Source: Lentzea tibetensis (GTDB taxonomy: Bacteria > Actinomycetota > Actinomycetes > Mycobacteriales > Pseudonocardiaceae). Taken from it: DNA of 64,000 bases. The stretch covers positions 62,001 through 126,000 of the forward strand of contig NZ_VOBR01000019.1 in NCBI RefSeq assembly GCF_007845675.1, written 5' to 3'. This document shows positions 27,415 through 35,849 of the stretch, in pieces. Numbering within the stretch: the first letter of the stretch is position 1; every line of letters begins with the position of its first letter. The translations under genes and the position numbers were made by a program. The notes beneath the pieces are model-generated. The model did not search any database, was not told the DNA's origin, and saw only the letters and a program-made list of their open reading frames with translations.

Positions 27415-28110
27415 ATGACCCTTGCAGCTCCCGACGTGTTCGTCGCCGAACTGCGCGCCCTTGCCCCCCGGTACTGGGACAGCCACCCGTTCCACCTGAG
27501 GATGCACGAAGGCAGCCTCAGCAAGCACGAACTTCAGGCGTGGGCGGCGAACCGCTGGTACTACCAGCGTTGCATCGCCCAGAAGGACGCCGCGATCCTC
27601 TCCAACTGCCCGCTGCCGGACGTCCGGCGGCAGTGGCGGGAGCGGATCATCTGGCACGACGGCACGCAACCCGGCGAGGGTGGCGCGGAGAACTGGATCC
27701 GCTTGGCCGAGGCCGTCGGCCTGACCCGTGAAGAAGTGCTCGACGAGCGGCACGTGCTGCCTGGCACGCGATTCGCCGTCGACGCCTACGTGACGTTCGC
27801 CCGCACCAAGCCGTGGGTCGAGGCGGTCGCCTCCGGCCTCACCGAGATGTTCTCCGGCGCGCTCATGCGCAAGCGGCTCGCGGCACTGCGGGAGCAGTAC
27901 CCGTGGATCGCCGAGGAGGGCTTCGCCTACTTCACCTCGCGCATCAAGGCCGTCGCGGGGGAAGGACGGTCCACAGTGGACCTCGTCGTGGAGCACTGCA
28001 CCACACGTGAGCAGCAGGAAGCCGCGGTCGCGGCCCTGTCGTTCAAGTGCGACGTGCTGCGCGCCGTGCTCGACGCGGTCGACTACTACTCGGGCAAGGG
28101 CAGGCCGTGA
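27415..28110 (+). CDS. pqqC: Pyrroloquinoline-quinone synthase PqqC
   Basis: PqqC catalyses the last step, an eight-electron oxidation and ring closure to PQQ. The 231-residue helical-bundle protein shows HPFHLRMHEGSLSKHELQAWAANRWYYQ, IIWHDGTQPGEGG and YFTSRIKAVAGEG, matching the family closely. The ATG follows CGAGGAG. It overlaps pqqD by four bases. Confidence 0.95.
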   Translation: MTLAAPDVFVAELRALAPRYWDSHPFHLRMHEGSLSKHELQAWAANRWYYQRCIAQKDAAILSNCPLPDVRRQWRERIIWHDGTQPGEGGAENWIRLAEAVGLTREEVLDERHVLPGTRFAVDAYVTFARTKPWVEAVASGLTEMFSGALMRKRLAALREQYPWIAEEGFAYFTSRIKAVAGEGRSTVDLVVEHCTTREQQEAAVAALSFKCDVLRAVLDAVDYYSGKGRP

Positions 28111-28385
28111 CGTCACTCGAGGCCGTTCCCCGGATCCGGCGAGGTGTGAAGTGCACCTACGACCAGATCCGGGGCAGCCACGTCGTCCTGTTCCCCGAGG
28201 GCGTGCTGGTGCTGAACGAGACAGCCGCCATGGTGGTCGAACGCTGCGACGGAAACACGACCGTCGGCGACATCGCGTTGCGCCTGGCGGAGGAGTTCGA
28301 TGGCGTTGAACCGCAGGACATAGCCGAGCTCGTCTCGCGGCTCGTCGCCCGGAGGGTGGTTGACATCGATGTCACCGACGGCTGA
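28107..28385 (+). CDS. pqqD: PqqA-binding chaperone PqqD
   Basis: PqqD binds PqqA and presents it to PqqE. The 92-residue winged-helix protein reads AVPRIRRGVKCTYDQIRGSH, LFPEGVLVLNETAAMVVERCDG and DIALRLAEEFDGV, the standard RiPP recognition element. The GTG start overlaps the pqqC stop (GTGA) and its 3' end overlaps pqqE by 17 bases, so the three are tightly coupled. Confidence 0.94.
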   Translation: MTSLEAVPRIRRGVKCTYDQIRGSHVVLFPEGVLVLNETAAMVVERCDGNTTVGDIALRLAEEFDGVEPQDIAELVSRLVARRVVDIDVTDG

Positions 28386-29460
28386 GGCTCCTTTCGGCCT
28401 GCTCGCCGAGCTGACCCACCGGTGCCCGCTGCAGTGCGGGTACTGCTCGAACCCCATCGAGCTGGTGAAGCGCGACGCCGAGCTGTCCACAGAGGACTGG
28501 ATGCGGGTGTTCGACCAGGCGCGGGCACTCGGCGCGCTGCAGATCCACATGTCGGGCGGCGAGCCGCTCGGCAGGCGTGACCTGCCGGAGCTGGTCGAGC
28601 ACGCCAACAGCCTCGGCACCTACGTCAACCTGGTGACCTCCGGCGTCGGCCTCACCCGCGAACGCCTGCGCGACCTCGCGAAGCGCGGCGTCGACCACGT
28701 GCAGCTCTCGCTGCAGGACGCCACCCGCGAGGGCAACGACCGGATCGCGGGCATCAAGGCGTTCGACCGCAAGATCGAGGCCGCCGCGCACATCCGCGAC
28801 GAAGGCCTGCCGTTGACCGTCAACACGGTGCTGCACCGGCAGAACCTCGACAACGTCGCCGGCCTCATCGCGATGGCCGAGGAGATGGGCGCCGAACGGC
28901 TCGAGCTCGCCAACACCCAGTACTACGGCTGGGCGCTGCGCAACCGCGCGGTCCTGCTGCCCACCAAGGAGCAGCTCGCGCGCGCGGACGCCGTCGTCGA
29001 GGCGGCGCAGGAGCGGCTGCGCGGCAAGATCGAGATCGTGTACGTGATCGCCGACTACCACGAGGCGCACCCCAAACCGTGCATGTACGGGTGGGGCGCC
29101 CGGCAGCTGACCGTCGCGCCGAACGGCGACGTGCTGCCGTGCCCGGCGGCCACCGTGATCACGTCGCTGAAGATCGAGAACGTCCAGAACTCGTCGTTGC
29201 ACGACATCTGGTACCACTCGGAGTCGTTCAACGCGTACCGCGGTTTCGAGTGGATGAGCGACCCGTGCCGCAGCTGCCCGCGCAAGGAGATCGACTTCGG
29301 CGGGTGCCGTTGCCAGGCGTTCCAGCTGACCGGTGACGCCGCGAACACGGACCCCGTGTGCTCGCTCTCGCCGAACCGGCAGACCGTAGACTTGATCTTG
29401 GACACGGAGATGCGCCCCGCCGTCGAGCCGGCGATGGCGATGCGGAAGATCAGCCAGTGA
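28369..29460 (+). CDS. pqqE: PqqA peptide cyclase PqqE (radical SAM)
   Basis: PqqE makes the Glu-Tyr carbon-carbon bond in PqqA. The 363-residue protein has the radical SAM cluster C19-x3-C23-x2-C26 (HRCPLQCGYC), SGGEPLGRRD for SAM binding, and a C-terminal SPASM region with PNGDVLPCPAA, DPCRSCPRKEIDFGGCRCQAF and a final C. The ATG at 28369 is preferred over a TTG nine bases upstream. Confidence 0.95.
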   Translation: MSPTAEAPFGLLAELTHRCPLQCGYCSNPIELVKRDAELSTEDWMRVFDQARALGALQIHMSGGEPLGRRDLPELVEHANSLGTYVNLVTSGVGLTRERLRDLAKRGVDHVQLSLQDATREGNDRIAGIKAFDRKIEAAAHIRDEGLPLTVNTVLHRQNLDNVAGLIAMAEEMGAERLELANTQYYGWALRNRAVLLPTKEQLARADAVVEAAQERLRGKIEIVYVIADYHEAHPKPCMYGWGARQLTVAPNGDVLPCPAATVITSLKIENVQNSSLHDIWYHSESFNAYRGFEWMSDPCRSCPRKEIDFGGCRCQAFQLTGDAANTDPVCSLSPNRQTVDLILDTEMRPAVEPAMAMRKISQ

Positions 29461-29473
29461 AGATGACCAGCCG

Positions 29474-30358
29474 ATGAAGGCGGTACTGCTCGGCACGACC
29501 GCCGGCGGTGGTTTCCCGCAGTGGAACTGCGCCTGCGCCCTGTGCGCGGAGGTCCACTCGGGACGACTGTCCCCGCGCAGTCAGGACTGCCTCGCGGTCA
29601 GCGGCAACGGCGCGGACTGGTGGCTGGTCAACGCCTCCCCGGACATCCGCACGCAGATCACGTCCACACCGCTGCTCAACCCGGGACCGGGCCCGCGGGA
29701 GACCCCGCTGCGCGGCGTCCTGTTCACCGACGCCGAGCTGGACCACACGCTCGGCCTGCTGACGCTGCGCGGCGGCGCGGACCTGTCGGTCTACGCGCCC
29801 GCCACCGTGCAGCACGCGCTGAGCGAGTCGTTCGACCTGCGCACCGTGCTCGACGGGTACTCGCCGTGGAGCTGGCGGCAGGTCGACCCGGACCAGCCGT
29901 TCACGCTCACCGGCGGGCTGACCGTCACGGCGATCCCGATCAGCGGCAAGCGGCCGAAGTACACGCGCGGGTCCGCCGTGGACGGGCACTGGGTGGTGGC
30001 GTACCGGATCGAGGACCCGGCGACCGGCGGGGTGCTGGTGTACGCGCCGTGCCTCGCGTCGTGGCCCGCCGGGTTCGACGACGTCGTCGCCGGGGCGGAC
30101 TGCGTGCTGCTCGACGGCACGTTCTACGCCGCCTCGGAGATGGGGTCGGCGACCGGCAGCTCGTCCGGGCAGGCCGCGATGGGCCACCTGCCGATCACGC
30201 TGAGCCTGCCCGAGCTGCGCAGGCACCCGCACGTGCGGCGGATCTACACGCACCTGAACAACACGAACCCGGTGCTCGACCCGGAGTCCGCCGAGTCCGC
30301 GAAGCTCCGCGAGGCCGGTGTCGAGGTGCCGCCGGACGGCACCGTCATCGAGCTATAG
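29474..30358 (+). CDS. pqqB: PqqB metallo-beta-lactamase-fold protein
   Basis: PqqB is a metallo-beta-lactamase-fold enzyme thought to hydroxylate the PQQ intermediate. The 294-residue protein begins MKAVLLGTTAGGGFPQWNC, has CALC (structural zinc), LFTDAELDHTLGLLTLRGG, and THLNNTNPVLDPES near the end. Here it is the last gene of the cluster; the common order places it second. Confidence 0.95.
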   Translation: MKAVLLGTTAGGGFPQWNCACALCAEVHSGRLSPRSQDCLAVSGNGADWWLVNASPDIRTQITSTPLLNPGPGPRETPLRGVLFTDAELDHTLGLLTLRGGADLSVYAPATVQHALSESFDLRTVLDGYSPWSWRQVDPDQPFTLTGGLTVTAIPISGKRPKYTRGSAVDGHWVVAYRIEDPATGGVLVYAPCLASWPAGFDDVVAGADCVLLDGTFYAASEMGSATGSSSGQAAMGHLPITLSLPELRRHPHVRRIYTHLNNTNPVLDPESAESAKLREAGVEVPPDGTVIEL

Positions 30359-30628
30359 AGTGATCACAGAGGGTAGTTGAGGGTCCTTATACCGGAGCAT
30401 GTTGGCAACGGACAGGGAACAAAGTCCCCTTAACGGGTTTAAGACAAAACCCTCGGAAGAGTGGTGTTCAGGCGTAGCCCGTGACGTTACGACCACGCTA
30501 AGTGTTAATTAGCAACGTATATGTCTCAACTGGGTTACAGCCTGCCCAGCGGTCACTCCCGGTGATAACAACCGCGTCCTTCTCGTCGAATCACGAACCA
30601 ATTGGTTCGACGAGAGGGGACTGGCGGC
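30359..30628. promoter_or_regulatory. Gap after pqqB with a 14-bp palindrome in the next gene's leader
   Basis: This 270-bp region holds no gene. GGGTTT/AAACCC (30435-30452) is a weak hairpin that may end the pqq operon. TCTCGTCGAA (30581-30590) pairs with TTCGACGAGA (30606-30615), and overlapping its centre is the perfect palindrome GAACCAATTGGTTC (30595-30608). The latter is 20 bp upstream of the next ATG, a good place for a repressor. Confidence 0.5.
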
Positions 30629-31681
30629 ATGGCAGAGGAATACCGACCACTCTCCCGGCGCACGCTCCTGACGGCCGCCGCGGGAGGGGTCGCCGCTGGG
30701 ATTGTCAGCACGAGCTTGCTCACGGGAACGGCGGGCGCCGCGGCGCTGCCGGGTCGGAAGCGGCTGCTGATCGGCAACGTCGACGCACTGGGGAACGGCA
30801 GCATCGCGGTCGCGGATCCGAGCCTGACGGGGACGCCGTCGAGCATCGCGGTCAGCGGTCAGCCCAACAGCATCGCGGGGGCGCCGGACGGCATCAGGGC
30901 GTGGGTGGCGACGCAGTTCACGCCGGGACTGGCGCTGGTGGATCTGGACAAGGGCAAGGTCGAGACCGAGGTCATGGTCGGCGGCTTCGCCAACAACACC
31001 GTGGTCTCATCCGACGGCAAGCGCGCCTACGTGTCAGTGGGGTCCAGCGGTGGCGGTGGCTCGCGCGGCCACGTCGCGGTGGTGGACACGGCGAACGGTG
31101 AGGTGCGCGCCCGGATCAAGGTGGGTTTCCTGCCGAGCCAGCTGGCGCTGACGCCGGACGGCAAGCGGCTCTACGTGGCGGACGCGACGGCGACCGGTGT
31201 CTCGATCATCGACACCGCCAAGAACGAGGTCGCCGGTGCGGTGAAGACGGCGAAGACGCCGTTCCGCATCGCGATCGACGCCAGGGGAACGAAGCTCTAC
31301 GTCGCCTCCTTCCGCGAGCTGACCACGTTCGACCTGGGGACCGGACAGCAGAACGGCACGACCGCGCTCACCGGGCGCCCCTGCGGCCTCGCCGTGGGAC
31401 CCGCCGGGACGTTCGCCGCCGTCAGCCTCTTCACCGGAAGAACCACACCGTCGTTGCTCGCACTGGTGAACACCCAGACGAACAAGGTGAGGAACCAGTC
31501 CGAGAACGGCCGCGCGCACGGCCCGCTGGTGCTCAGCCGGGACGGCGGCAAGGCGTTCGTGCTGGACAAGGAGAACCGCAAGGCGACCGCGTCGAACACG
31601 ACGGACGCGAAGCCCGAGAACGCACTGTCGTCGCCCAACTCCTCGAAGCCGACCTGCGTCGCCTTCGTCGAGACCGCCTGA
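30629..31681 (+). CDS. Exported YVTN-type beta-propeller protein (Tat signal)
   Basis: This 350-residue protein has a twin-arginine signal (LSRRTLLTAAAGG) followed by repeated propeller blades with YVTN-like cores: GIRAWVATQFTPGLALVDLDKGK, KRAYVSVGSSGGGG, KRLYVADATATGVSIIDTAKNEV and TKLYVASFRELTTFDLG. Such proteins are extracellular scaffolds or enzymes of unknown substrate. The ATG follows GAGAGGGG. It is 19 bp upstream of the ceramidase-like gene and likely co-transcribed. Confidence 0.85.
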   Translation: MAEEYRPLSRRTLLTAAAGGVAAGIVSTSLLTGTAGAAALPGRKRLLIGNVDALGNGSIAVADPSLTGTPSSIAVSGQPNSIAGAPDGIRAWVATQFTPGLALVDLDKGKVETEVMVGGFANNTVVSSDGKRAYVSVGSSGGGGSRGHVAVVDTANGEVRARIKVGFLPSQLALTPDGKRLYVADATATGVSIIDTAKNEVAGAVKTAKTPFRIAIDARGTKLYVASFRELTTFDLGTGQQNGTTALTGRPCGLAVGPAGTFAAVSLFTGRTTPSLLALVNTQTNKVRNQSENGRAHGPLVLSRDGGKAFVLDKENRKATASNTTDAKPENALSSPNSSKPTCVAFVETA

Positions 31682-31700
31682 GTTCGGGGAGGAACTTCCA

Positions 31701-33083
31701 ATGGCTTTTTCCATGTCCGTCAAGACCCTGGACTACACCCCGGCGTACCCGCCGTACCCGAGCCTGTGGATGGGTGGGTACGGCGGTGCCCCGCGCGGCA
31801 ACGCGGGTCAGGTCGGCAAGCGGCTGCGCGCGCAGTGCGTCGTGATCGACGACGGCGTGTCCACGAAGGTGATGCTGCGCGTCGACGTGGTCAGCATCCC
31901 CAGAGAAGTGCACCAGGAGATCAGATCTCTGGTCGACCCCATGATCGGCGACACGGCCGACTTCATGATGATCGCGAGCCACACCCACTCCGGGCCGTTC
32001 ATCGGCACCACCCGGCCGGACCCGTACATCCTGATGGGCCTGACTGCTGCCGACATCAACGCGGTCGCGGCCACCACGGACGTCTTCATCGGCCAGCTGG
32101 TCGCGCTCGTGCAGCAGACCATCAACATGGCCCGCACGCCGGTGACGCTCTGGTACGCCGAGGGCGACGTCGTGATCGGCTACAACCGCGCGGACGGCTC
32201 CGCGGTGCTCGACACGGTTCCCGTGATGGTGGCCCGCAGGACGAACAACAACGCGCTGTTCGCGGTGCTGTTCGGCTACGCGTGCCACGCCGTCGCGCGC
32301 GGCAACGACAAAGTCTTCTGCAGCGACTACCCCGGTGCGGCGACGGACCGGATCACCGCCCAGCTCGGCGTGCCCGCGTTCTTCTTCCAGGGCGCGGCGG
32401 GCGACCAGGACCCGCTCGACCCGCACCAGCCGAGCCAGGTCGACACGCTGGGCAACCAGCTGGGCAACGAGGTCATCGCGGTCGTCAACAACACCGGCCT
32501 GTTCTCCGAGGTGACCGGCCCGATCGTCACCGCGTACACCGAGGTGGACCTGCCGCTGAGCGTCGACCTAGGCGACCCGGCCGCGCTGATCAACCAGTCC
32601 AACCGGTACTACGGGTTGATGGGCGAGTACGAACCGGGCAGCTTCGGCTCGAAGCACGCGGAGGTCATGACTCAGCAGATGGAGCACGGCTCGGTCGGCG
32701 TGCCGACGGCGATGCCGATGCCGATCCAGCGCTGGCGCATGGGCGGTCTGACGATCCTGGCGCTCGCGCACGAGGTGCTGAGCCCGTACGCGATCAAGCT
32801 CAGGAACCAGTACCAGGGCGGCGACCTCTGGGTCATGGCCTACGCCAACGAGACCGAGGGCTACGTGGCGGCCAACTACATCCTGCAGGCCGGCGGTTCC
32901 GAGCACCTCGGCTACGAGGCGGGCTGGATCGACGACGACACGATCTCGGGTGAGGGGACGTGGACGACGTTCTACGCCTACCCCGCGCCGCTGAAGGCCT
33001 CGCCGGACGGCGTGTCGCAGGCGGTGCCCGGCACGGCCGAGCACCTGGTGATCCAGACCTGCATGAACCTGCTGAACAGCTGA
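31701..33083 (+). CDS. Neutral ceramidase-like amidohydrolase
   Basis: This 460-residue protein resembles the neutral/alkaline non-lysosomal ceramidase family in its N-terminal catalytic part: MRVDVVSIPREV, MMIASHTHSGP (metal-binding His pair), LFGYACHAVARGN and FFFQGAAGDQDPLDP. No signal peptide is seen, and it is shorter than typical secreted ceramidases (about 650 residues), lacking the C-terminal Ig-like domain. Substrate may be another N-acyl amide. It lies between propeller and lectin genes. Confidence 0.8.
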   Translation: MAFSMSVKTLDYTPAYPPYPSLWMGGYGGAPRGNAGQVGKRLRAQCVVIDDGVSTKVMLRVDVVSIPREVHQEIRSLVDPMIGDTADFMMIASHTHSGPFIGTTRPDPYILMGLTAADINAVAATTDVFIGQLVALVQQTINMARTPVTLWYAEGDVVIGYNRADGSAVLDTVPVMVARRTNNNALFAVLFGYACHAVARGNDKVFCSDYPGAATDRITAQLGVPAFFFQGAAGDQDPLDPHQPSQVDTLGNQLGNEVIAVVNNTGLFSEVTGPIVTAYTEVDLPLSVDLGDPAALINQSNRYYGLMGEYEPGSFGSKHAEVMTQQMEHGSVGVPTAMPMPIQRWRMGGLTILALAHEVLSPYAIKLRNQYQGGDLWVMAYANETEGYVAANYILQAGGSEHLGYEAGWIDDDTISGEGTWTTFYAYPAPLKASPDGVSQAVPGTAEHLVIQTCMNLLNS

Positions 33084-33099
33084 CCTGGGGAGCGAGAGA

Positions 33100-33963
33100 A
33101 TGCCAGCACCGAGCACGACTTTGAAGGCCCGCTACAACATCGCTCCGATCTACCCGGTGGACCCCACCGGCCCGATCTGGCTGTTCGAGCACGAGGCGTC
33201 GACGACCGGCGGCTACACGTGGGGTGACGGCTACGAGATCGGCAGCGGGTGGGCCGGCCGCACCCTGGCGGGCCCGAGCGGGTGGATGTACAGCATCACG
33301 CCCACCGGCGAGCTGAGGTTGTTGCACTACAACGGGACCAACTGGGACACCGTCAACGGCGCGGGCTACGCGGTGCTCGGCCAGGGCTGGTCGTACACGG
33401 CCGCCGCGCAGCGCCCGCGGATCTCGGTCGACGAGGACGGCGTCATCTGGACGCTGGACGTCGCGGGCAACCTGAAGGCCAGCTTCTACGACGTGCAGAC
33501 GAACCAGTGGCTGGTGCAGAACGCGCTGATCGACACCGGGCTGACGCAGTACAACGCGATCATCGCGTGCAGCCGCGGCGTCGTGTTCGCCCGCACTCCG
33601 GCGGGCGCGTTGTGGCGCTACTACATCGACTTCTGGACGAGCCCGAACCTGCCTTCGTGGAAGAAGCCCACCGCCGCAGTCGTCGCCACCGGCTGGACGG
33701 GGCTGAAGAACTTCAGCTCCGCGGGCGGCGAGACGATCTACGCGGTGAAGTCCAACGGCGACCTGGTCTGGTACTCGTACAACCCGGTGACCAAGAAGCT
33801 GTCGGCCGCGAAGGTGATCGGCAACGGCTGGGGCGGCGACGTGGACGTGGTGGCGCAGTCCAACGCGTGCAGCCGCTTCGACTTCGGCACCGCGCACCTG
33901 AGCACGCACCACCCGGACAAGGTCGCGGTCGCGGCCCGGTTGAACGCGGTCAAGAAGAACTGA
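33100..33963 (+). CDS. Tachylectin-like beta-propeller lectin
   Basis: This 287-residue protein has repeated blades with LRLLHYNGTNWDT, GQGWSYTAAAQRPRISVDEDG, GVVFARTPAGALWRYYID, TIYAVKSNGDLVWYSYN and GNGWGGDVDVVAQSN. This W/Y-rich GxxW pattern matches tachylectin 2-like GlcNAc-binding propellers. No signal peptide is visible. It is 16 bp downstream of the ceramidase-like gene, so binding and hydrolysis of glycoconjugates may be linked. Confidence 0.8.
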   Translation: MPAPSTTLKARYNIAPIYPVDPTGPIWLFEHEASTTGGYTWGDGYEIGSGWAGRTLAGPSGWMYSITPTGELRLLHYNGTNWDTVNGAGYAVLGQGWSYTAAAQRPRISVDEDGVIWTLDVAGNLKASFYDVQTNQWLVQNALIDTGLTQYNAIIACSRGVVFARTPAGALWRYYIDFWTSPNLPSWKKPTAAVVATGWTGLKNFSSAGGETIYAVKSNGDLVWYSYNPVTKKLSAAKVIGNGWGGDVDVVAQSNACSRFDFGTAHLSTHHPDKVAVAARLNAVKKN

Positions 33964-33982
33964 AAACGGGTATGCCGGTGCG

Positions 33983-34582
33983 GTGACGTCACTCAGCACC
34001 GCACTGGCCGCCCAGCTCGAGAACCAGCGCGCCGCGCTCCGCCGCGGCGCGTGGCGCGTCGGCTGGAAGATCGGCGCCGGGGACCGGGAACGCATGGACG
34101 GCGGTTTCGTCGTCGGGCACCTGACCTCCGAGACCCAGCTGACCTCCGGCCAGAACCACGTCGAGCGGCGGGGCGAGCAGCTGCACGCCCACGCCGCGAT
34201 CGCCGTGACGGTCGGCCCGGACCTGTCCTTCTCCCCCGCACTGGAGATCGTCGACCTCAGCGGGACGGATGAGGCCGGGAAGATCGTGGCGGACAACGTG
34301 TTCCACCGGGCTTTCGTGCTCGGCGCGCCCGCTCCCCAGACAGCCGAGGACGCCCGCATCCTCGTCAACGGCCAGTGCCTGGCGAGCGCGCCGGTGCCGT
34401 CCGACCTCGTCGAGCGGGTGGCTTCGGTCGGCTGGATCCTGGAGTCCGTCGGGGAACGGCTGCGCGAGGGCGACCGGGTGCTCACCGGCGCTGTCGTGCA
34501 GGTGCCCGTTCGGGCGGGCGACGACGTCGTCGCCGAGTTCGGGCGGCTCGGACGGGTCAGTCTGACGGTGTCAGCTGCCTGA
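33983..34582 (+). CDS. FAH-fold hydratase-like protein (2-keto-4-pentenoate hydratase type)
   Basis: This 199-residue protein shows RRGAWRVGWKIGAGDRERM (the GWKIG signature of hydratase/decarboxylases), AHAAIAVTVGPDL, ALEIVDLSGTDEA and a C-terminal GDRVLTGAVVQVPVRAGDDV. It is shorter than the roughly 260-residue MhpD-type enzymes, so it may be a trimmed relative. It converges with the CNNM gene and the two coding ends overlap by 26 bp. Confidence 0.7.
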   Translation: MTSLSTALAAQLENQRAALRRGAWRVGWKIGAGDRERMDGGFVVGHLTSETQLTSGQNHVERRGEQLHAHAAIAVTVGPDLSFSPALEIVDLSGTDEAGKIVADNVFHRAFVLGAPAPQTAEDARILVNGQCLASAPVPSDLVERVASVGWILESVGERLREGDRVLTGAVVQVPVRAGDDVVAEFGRLGRVSLTVSAA

Positions 34583-35828
34583 GCCGCACCCTGGTGATCG
34601 CGTGGTGCTCGACCTCCAGCACCTCGACGCACCACCCGGACACCTCGACCTCGTCGCCCGGTTTCTCGGGGATGCGGCCGAGCAGTGCGAGCACGAGCCC
34701 GGCGATCGTGGTGAAGTCGACGTCGGGCAGATCGCGCAGCTCGACACCGAGGTCGACCAGGTCGTGCATCGGGAACGTGCCTGGCAGCGCCATCGAGCCG
34801 TCGCTCTCCCTGCGCACGCTGATGATGTCGTCGTCGGTCTCGTCGTAGATCTCGCCGACGATCTCCTCCAGTAGGTCCTCCAGCGTGACGATGCCCTCGA
34901 TCGCGCCGTGCTCGTCGACGACGAGCGCGAACTGCTCGCGCTCGGACTTGAAGCGGCGCAACGCGTCCGTGACGCGCAGCGAGTCCGGGAACAGCACGGC
35001 GGGACGGGACTGCGCGACGAGGTCGAACCCGTCGTCGAGCAGGTCGCGGACGTGCACGACGCCCAGCACGTCGTCCAGGTGGGTGTCGCGGACGACGGGT
35101 GCGCGCGAGTGGCCGGACTCGACCATCACCCGCCGCACGGTGGCCAGGTCGGAGCCTGCGGGCAGCGTGACGACCTGCCTGCGCGGGATCATGACCTCCC
35201 GCAGCCTGCGCTCGTGGATCTCCAGCGCGCCGCTGATGATCGTGCGCTGCTCGGCGTTCAGGCCGCGCTGGCTGGCGACCAGCTCGCGCAGCTCGTCCGG
35301 TGACATCTGCCCGGAGTCGGCGTCCGGGTTGCCGCCCAGCATCTTGACGACGAAGGTCGTCGACGCGCTCAGCAGCCACACGACGGGTCGCGAGATCGTG
35401 GACAGCAGGTCCAGCGGCTTGGCGACGATCAACGACCACCGCAGCGCGTACTGCATGGCGAGCCGCTTCGGCGCCAGCTCGCCGAACACGAGCGTGAGGA
35501 ACGTCAGCACGACGGTCACCGCCGCGATGGCGGCGGCGTTCGCGGCACCGCCGAGGAAACCCAGCAGCGGCACCAGCGGCGCGGAGAGCGACACGGCGGC
35601 GGCCGCGGACGCGAGGAAGCCGGCGAGCGTGATGCCGATCTGGATGGTCGCCAGGAACCGGTTGGGGTCGTGGGCGAGCTTCACGAGCGTGGTGGCCTTC
35701 CCTTCGCGCTCCAACGCGCGCAGCTGACCCCTGCGCAACGAGATCAGCGCCATCTCGCTGCCCGCGAAGATCGCGTTCAGCAGGACGAGCACACCGACGA
35801 GCACCAGGTTGAAGCCGAAGCCCTCCAT
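34557..35828 (-). CDS. CNNM/CorC (hemolysin C-type) membrane transporter
   Basis: This 423-residue protein has a DUF21 membrane domain (residues 1-180: LLNAIFAGSEMALISLRRGQL, VFGELAPKRLAMQYA), a CBS pair (VMIPRRQVVTLPAGSDLATVRRVM ... AVLFPDSLRVTDALRRFKSE) and a C-terminal CorC_HlyC domain. Family members move or sense Mg2+ and other divalent cations; it is not a toxin despite the old name. Confidence 0.92.
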   Translation of the reverse strand: MEGFGFNLVLVGVLVLLNAIFAGSEMALISLRRGQLRALEREGKATTLVKLAHDPNRFLATIQIGITLAGFLASAAAAVSLSAPLVPLLGFLGGAANAAAIAAVTVVLTFLTLVFGELAPKRLAMQYALRWSLIVAKPLDLLSTISRPVVWLLSASTTFVVKMLGGNPDADSGQMSPDELRELVASQRGLNAEQRTIISGALEIHERRLREVMIPRRQVVTLPAGSDLATVRRVMVESGHSRAPVVRDTHLDDVLGVVHVRDLLDDGFDLVAQSRPAVLFPDSLRVTDALRRFKSEREQFALVVDEHGAIEGIVTLEDLLEEIVGEIYDETDDDIISVRRESDGSMALPGTFPMHDLVDLGVELRDLPDVDFTTIAGLVLALLGRIPEKPGDEVEVSGWCVEVLEVEHHAITRVRLRQLTPSD

Positions 35829-35849
35829 CGCCCGAAGCTATCAGCGCGG

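Noticed and set aside
32833-35439. An 868-codon open frame on the minus strand
   Set aside because: It spans antisense of the ceramidase-like, lectin and FAH-type genes plus an out-of-frame part of the CNNM gene; no motif is seen.
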